From positions 62,001-126,000 of the forward strand of contig JANFFA010000004.1 in the NCBI GenBank assembly GCA_030848925.1: a DNA stretch of 64,000 nucleotides, given 5' to 3'. Source of the stretch: Rhodalgimonas zhirmunskyi. GTDB lineage: Bacteria > Pseudomonadota > Alphaproteobacteria > Rhodobacterales > Rhodobacteraceae. This document shows, piece after piece, positions 61,047-64,000 of the stretch; the stretch's first letter is position 1, and the number at the start of each line of letters is the position of its first letter. The notes beneath the pieces are model-generated. The model had not been told where the DNA came from, did no database searches, and saw nothing but the letters and a program-made list of their open reading frames with translations. The translations under genes were made by a program, and so were the position numbers.

Positions 61047-61430
61047 ATGACTATTAGTCGTATCAACGATGTCGATCGAATGGTCGGGAAAAGAATACAG
61101 GCGCTTCGAAAGGCCCGCGGTCTCAGTCAAAGCGACCTCGCCGCCGCCGCAGGTGTCCGCTTCCAGCAAATCCAGAAATACGAATCCGGTGCCAACCGCG
61201 TTTCGGCGTCTCGCCTCTGGGCGATCTCGGATGCACTCGATGTCGAGATCCTCTACTTCTTCGAAGGAATCGCGCCCGAACAGATCGCTGAAAAATCCGG
61301 GGAAGCGGTCGAGGACCCGATGGCCTTCCTGCGCGATCCGGAAGCGCTCGAAATCCTGACCCTGCTAAAATCCCTGCCGAAAACAAAGAAGTCCGCCGTT
61401 TTGTCTATTGTTCGCTCAATGGCGTTGTAA
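61047..61430 (+). CDS. XRE-family transcriptional regulator
   Basis: A 127-residue Cro/CI-type regulator. The helix-turn-helix spans about residues 12-66 (KRIQALRKARGLSQSDLAAAAGVRFQQIQKYESG ... RVSASRLWAISDALDV), the classic alphaproteobacterial pattern, and a C-terminal helical part follows. GGGGG lies 6 bases before ATG 61047; ATG 61011 in frame would add 12 residues. It is 69 bases ahead of luxR, so it may control the quorum-sensing pair or be autoregulated. Confidence 0.88.
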   Translation: MTISRINDVDRMVGKRIQALRKARGLSQSDLAAAAGVRFQQIQKYESGANRVSASRLWAISDALDVEILYFFEGIAPEQIAEKSGEAVEDPMAFLRDPEALEILTLLKSLPKTKKSAVLSIVRSMAL

Positions 61431-61461
61431 TCTACACCTATGGTTCGTTAAGGTTGTGCAA

Positions 61462-61478
61462 CGCGGAGAGGATCCGCG
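61462..61478. promoter_or_regulatory. Inverted repeat between XRE regulator and luxR
   Basis: CGCGGA-GAGGA-TCCGCG, perfect 6-bp arms with a 5-base spacer, 22 bases before the luxR start. Could be an operator or a short mRNA hairpin in front of the ribosome site. Confidence 0.45.
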
Positions 61479-61499
61479 CACTCCACTGGAGGCACAGCT

Positions 61500-62201
61500 T
61501 TGGATTTGATCGATCTCAGCAATGTCGAAGAGTCTGACGGCCGCTTTCTGCGGTTCCTGAATGAGCTGTGCGACACGCTTGAGTTCGACTTTGCGTCCTA
61601 TGCGACGACCAATCCAGTGAACGGCGCGGTTCAGGGCTTCGCCAACTATCCCGACAGCTGGATCGAATATTACTCGGCCAAGCACCTGCACCATATCGAC
61701 CCCACCATTCGTCGCGGCAGCCGGTCCATCGCCCCTGTCGACTGGACTTGCTTTGAACATGATGACGCTTTCGACGCTGTGTTTCGCGCCGCGCCTTCCT
61801 TTGGCGTTGCCGCGCGTGGCATCACCGTTCCGGTGCGTGGCCCCTATGGCGATCTCGGCCTGCTCTCCGTTACCCGCGATTGCAACGACGCCGAATGGGA
61901 CAGCCTCATGCGCAAGGTCGTGGGCGATCTACAGGTCGCCGCCGTCCACATGCACGACAACGTCATGCAATCCAACACCTTGCTCAAGGCGCTGCGCCGC
62001 CCGCAACTGTCGCGCCGCGAAGTCGAAATTCTGCAATGGGCCGGGGAAGGCAAATCCCAGCAGGACATCGGCGATATCCTGTCGATCTCGCATCGCACGG
62101 TCGAGGTGCACCTGCGCTCCGCGCGCGAAAAGATGGGCGCCCTGACCACGGCACAGGCCGTCGGCCGCGCCATCGGACTTGGTCTCATCCATCCCGGCTG
62201 A
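61500..62201 (+). CDS. LuxR-type autoinducer-binding transcriptional regulator
   Basis: A 233-residue LuxR. The N-terminal autoinducer domain has all key residues at TraR spacing: Trp54, Tyr58, Asp67-Pro68 in WIEYYSAKHLHHIDP and Trp82 in VDWTCF. The C-terminal GerE helix-turn-helix is LSRREVEILQWAGEGKSQQDI ... RTVEVHLRSAREKMG. Translation starts at TTG 61500, with GGAGG 7 bases upstream; no in-frame ATG is suitable. It lies directly upstream of luxI, the cognate synthase. Confidence 0.94.
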   Translation: MDLIDLSNVEESDGRFLRFLNELCDTLEFDFASYATTNPVNGAVQGFANYPDSWIEYYSAKHLHHIDPTIRRGSRSIAPVDWTCFEHDDAFDAVFRAAPSFGVAARGITVPVRGPYGDLGLLSVTRDCNDAEWDSLMRKVVGDLQVAAVHMHDNVMQSNTLLKALRRPQLSRREVEILQWAGEGKSQQDIGDILSISHRTVEVHLRSAREKMGALTTAQAVGRAIGLGLIHPG

Positions 62202-62395
62202 TATCTGAAGCACGCTCAAGTGCCATTTTTTTAATCACTCCCCCTATCGAAAATGGGACGCAGCGTCACCAAACCGCGCAAACCACCTGTTTTAGGCGAA
62301 TTTTGCGGCCCTACACGCCGCCATACGGGAAACCCCTAATTCCCCCCCACACCATTCCCGGCAATTCTAGTTTCCATAGAAGGCTAACTTTGGGG
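62202..62395 (+). promoter_or_regulatory. luxI promoter region with weak dyad
   Basis: A 194-bp gap between luxR and luxI. The best symmetry is GGGAA-N8-TTCCC (62327-62344), an 18-bp site of lux-box length but only 5 paired positions. I see no good match to the canonical lux box. Confidence 0.35.
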
Positions 62396-63232
62396 ATGAA
62401 GCTGATGATAATTGTAATCGACGCGATGAACCGGGATCGTCACGAAGACATTCTGGAAGAAATGTACCGCCTCCGGGCACGGGTTTTTGCTGGCCGGCTT
62501 GGCTGGGATGTAAAAATCACCAACGGTAAGGAAATCGACCAGTTCGACAATCTCGATCCGGCCCATGTGGTCAGTCTCGATGACCAGGGCAATGTCGTGG
62601 GCTGTATGCGCCTGCTGCAAACCACCGGCCCGCACATGCTGGCGGATGTTTTCAACGCCGTGCTCGATGGCGAACCGCCGCTGCGCTCCTCGCAGGTCTG
62701 GGAGGCAACACGCTTCTGCGTCGATACCGACCGTCTCTCGCGTGGCCGCACCCGCAGTTCGATCTCTTATGTCACCTCCGAGGTGATGATTGCCGCCTTC
62801 GAATACGGCCGTCGCGCCGGTATTCTCGATGCGGTCGCGGTGATCGACCCGGTGATGAACCGTGTGATGATCCGCTCGGGCAACGCGCCCTACGATTACC
62901 TCGGCAAACCGACGCCCATGGGCAAGGTCACAGCGATGGCCGCCCTCATGGATTGCTCGGAAGAACGGATCACCCGTCTGCGTGATTTCGCAGGGATTGA
63001 CCACGACGTTTTTACACCCGAGGCTGAGGTTCGCGCAGCCTTCGAACGCGCTCAGGCGATCGAGGCGCGCACTCTGCCGCCGCAGCTCAAATCCTGGCTC
63101 GACCTGCAATTGAGCGAGGCCGTGACCGATGAGGAACGCACCGCGGTCAACGCTCTGCGCAAGACACTGCTCGAAAAGGCCCACACGGCCGAAATCCACC
63201 GCCTGCCCGAGGCGCTCCCCGCCACTCACTGA
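62396..63232 (+). CDS. LuxI-type acyl-homoserine lactone synthase with C-terminal extension
   Basis: A 278-residue autoinducer synthase. All conserved LuxI residues are present at LuxI spacing plus three: Arg27, Phe31, Trp37 (LRARVFAGRLGW), Asp48, Asp51 (EIDQFDNLD), Arg72 (GCMRLL), Glu103 and Arg106 (WEATRFCVD). The catalytic core ends near residue 200, and about 75 residues follow (VFTPEAEVRAAFERAQAIEARTL ...), predicted helical and longer than in standard ~200-residue LuxI proteins. GGGG precedes ATG 62396 closely; ATG 62405 is an alternative. It follows luxR. Confidence 0.93.
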   Translation: MKLMIIVIDAMNRDRHEDILEEMYRLRARVFAGRLGWDVKITNGKEIDQFDNLDPAHVVSLDDQGNVVGCMRLLQTTGPHMLADVFNAVLDGEPPLRSSQVWEATRFCVDTDRLSRGRTRSSISYVTSEVMIAAFEYGRRAGILDAVAVIDPVMNRVMIRSGNAPYDYLGKPTPMGKVTAMAALMDCSEERITRLRDFAGIDHDVFTPEAEVRAAFERAQAIEARTLPPQLKSWLDLQLSEAVTDEERTAVNALRKTLLEKAHTAEIHRLPEALPATH

Positions 63233-63792
63233 ACCCGGGCACCCCCCCCCTCTCCTGAGCGCCACGCGCTCTGCCCTTCGCCCACTCTCTCACTGGGTCC
63301 GGACAGAGAAGCAGCCAAAGGATAGGGGGGGATCAGGTAAACAGGATAATCCGGCACGGGCATGGATCGGTCTAGCTGATCTGTTCTCGCGATCGGACAA
63401 CCGCGCCCTTCTGGCGGCCCCTCTGCGACTACCGCAGGCGGTCGCGTATGGTGCGCGCCAAAGAAAGCTCTGCCCTCCTCTTGTCAGCCTGCGCCAGAAC
63501 GTCCCCGTCTGGCGCAGGTCCCTTCCCCTATCATTTGCGGTTCCCGGTCAGTTCCCCGAGCTGCGCCCGGTCACGGACATTGGCAGGCCCAAGGGGTGCT
63601 CACCTGGCCGGGACCTTGATCGCAAAAAATCAAAACGCACCTTCACCGCGCGCTTGCGTCACGAATCATGCTTTGGCGGACGCGCATTTCACTGCCATAC
63701 ACAAAGCAGGCGGAAAGCAGACGGATTGCAGACGCCCGTTTTGGGCGCAGCCAATTGGTTAATCCACATGAAAAAATCAGGCGGAAAGGCAC
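63233..63792. other. 560-bp region without a supported gene
   Basis: Between luxI and the DUF1330 gene. Several open frames exist but none has a ribosome site plus recognisable product. No tRNA, repeat or clear hairpin is seen. It may carry a small RNA or the luxI terminator. Confidence 0.5.
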
Positions 63793-64000
63793 TCACCCGC
63801 CGAAATTCTCCCCCTGCGTCTGGGGCGCCATGCGGATCAATCGCGTGTCTTGCACAGCCGCCTGACGGTGTACCATCGCCTCGCGGTATTCAGGGTCCTT
63901 GATCATCGCCTCGAACGCCTCCACCGAGGGATATTCCGCGATGAAACACACGTCCCATTCCTCGCCCGTCGCGGGGCCGATCAACATGTATTCCATCTTG
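63793..64000 (-). CDS. DUF1330 family protein, C-terminal part (5' end outside window)
   Basis: The frame is open to the window end. The visible residues (YMLIGPATGEEWDVCFIAEYPSVEAFEAMIKDPEYREAM, then HRQAAVQDTRLIR) match the second half of DUF1330, a small ferredoxin-like (dimeric alpha-beta barrel) family. Met at 63996 is internal, since the preceding codon is AAG and the domain needs more residues. Function unknown. Confidence 0.8.
   Translation of the reverse strand, partial: KMEYMLIGPATGEEWDVCFIAEYPSVEAFEAMIKDPEYREAMVHRQAAVQDTRLIRMAPQTQGENFGG

Noticed and set aside
62327-62344. lux box upstream of luxI
   Set aside because: Only five paired positions per arm and no resemblance to the canonical lux box; kept only as a weak dyad.
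63129-63902. 257-codon frame after luxI
   Set aside because: It starts inside luxI in another frame and gives a Pro/Arg-rich product without ribosome site.
1-64000. tRNA or rRNA genes
   Set aside because: No T-arm GGTTCGAATCC-like sequence with matching acceptor stem and no rRNA-like segment was seen; a covariance-model tRNA/rRNA scan would settle it.

Overview
This 64 kb window looks like chromosomal core DNA from a high-GC member of the Rhodobacterales (Roseobacter lineage, Alphaproteobacteria). Supporting signs are the GC-rich third positions, an SspB-type ClpXP adaptor, the fumC-DUF4169-RHH trio, a ZapA pair beside transketolase, L9 with a long acidic tail, an alphaproteobacterial LexA box (GTTC-N7-GTTC) at uvrA, a bactofilin/M23 pair, and a LuxR/LuxI pair. 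These are family-recognition arguments; no database search was run.

Layout. 1-3.3 kb: end of trmD, rplS, rpmE, a CxxC AhpD-like protein, a secreted protein, a tiny ORF and aroQ. 3.3-9.6 kb (minus): a Tat-type lipoprotein lytic transglycosylase, then two tandem paralogous RTX exoproteins that share three exact 86-residue super-repeats. 10.2-18.3 kb: sspB, fumC, DUF4169, RHH, zapA plus a coiled-coil partner, tkt, a DUF808 membrane protein and gap. 18.3-21.3 kb: SnoaL-like protein, a 47-aa membrane peptide, coaD, a CBS protein and a LysR regulator. 21.4-28.1 kb: valine catabolism (mmsA, isobutyryl-CoA dehydrogenase, 3-hydroxyisobutyryl-CoA hydrolase, mmsB), interrupted by a secreted DsrE protein and a YbdK-type ligase. 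28-38.4 kb: small secreted and membrane proteins, patatin, uvrA, rhodanese, an E3 lipoamide dehydrogenase, DUF924, MFS and queA. 38.4-47.1 kb: a giant AsmA/YhdP-like protein, Bcp, DUF455, M23 peptidase-bactofilin and a leucine-rich-repeat protein. 47.1-53 kb: an RND efflux pair, then an AT-rich FkbM methyltransferase that looks transferred, then an HNH protein. 53.3-58.2 kb (minus): fabD-fabG-acpP-fabF-mltG. 59.4-60.6 kb: rpsF-rpsR-rplI. 61-63.2 kb: an XRE regulator and a LuxR/LuxI quorum-sensing pair. The last bases hold a partial DUF1330 gene.

The features least explained by ordinary annotation are: a composite intergenic element of four short palindromes present twice with the same architecture (24811-24929 and 57111-57233); the RTX super-repeats; tandem repeats that carry the stop codon at the 3' ends of two unrelated genes; a LuxI with a C-terminal extension; the FkbM insert whose reading frame runs into the antisense of its neighbour; and several clean dyads in front of central-metabolism genes. 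I see no complete prophage, insertion sequence, CRISPR array, rRNA or tRNA.
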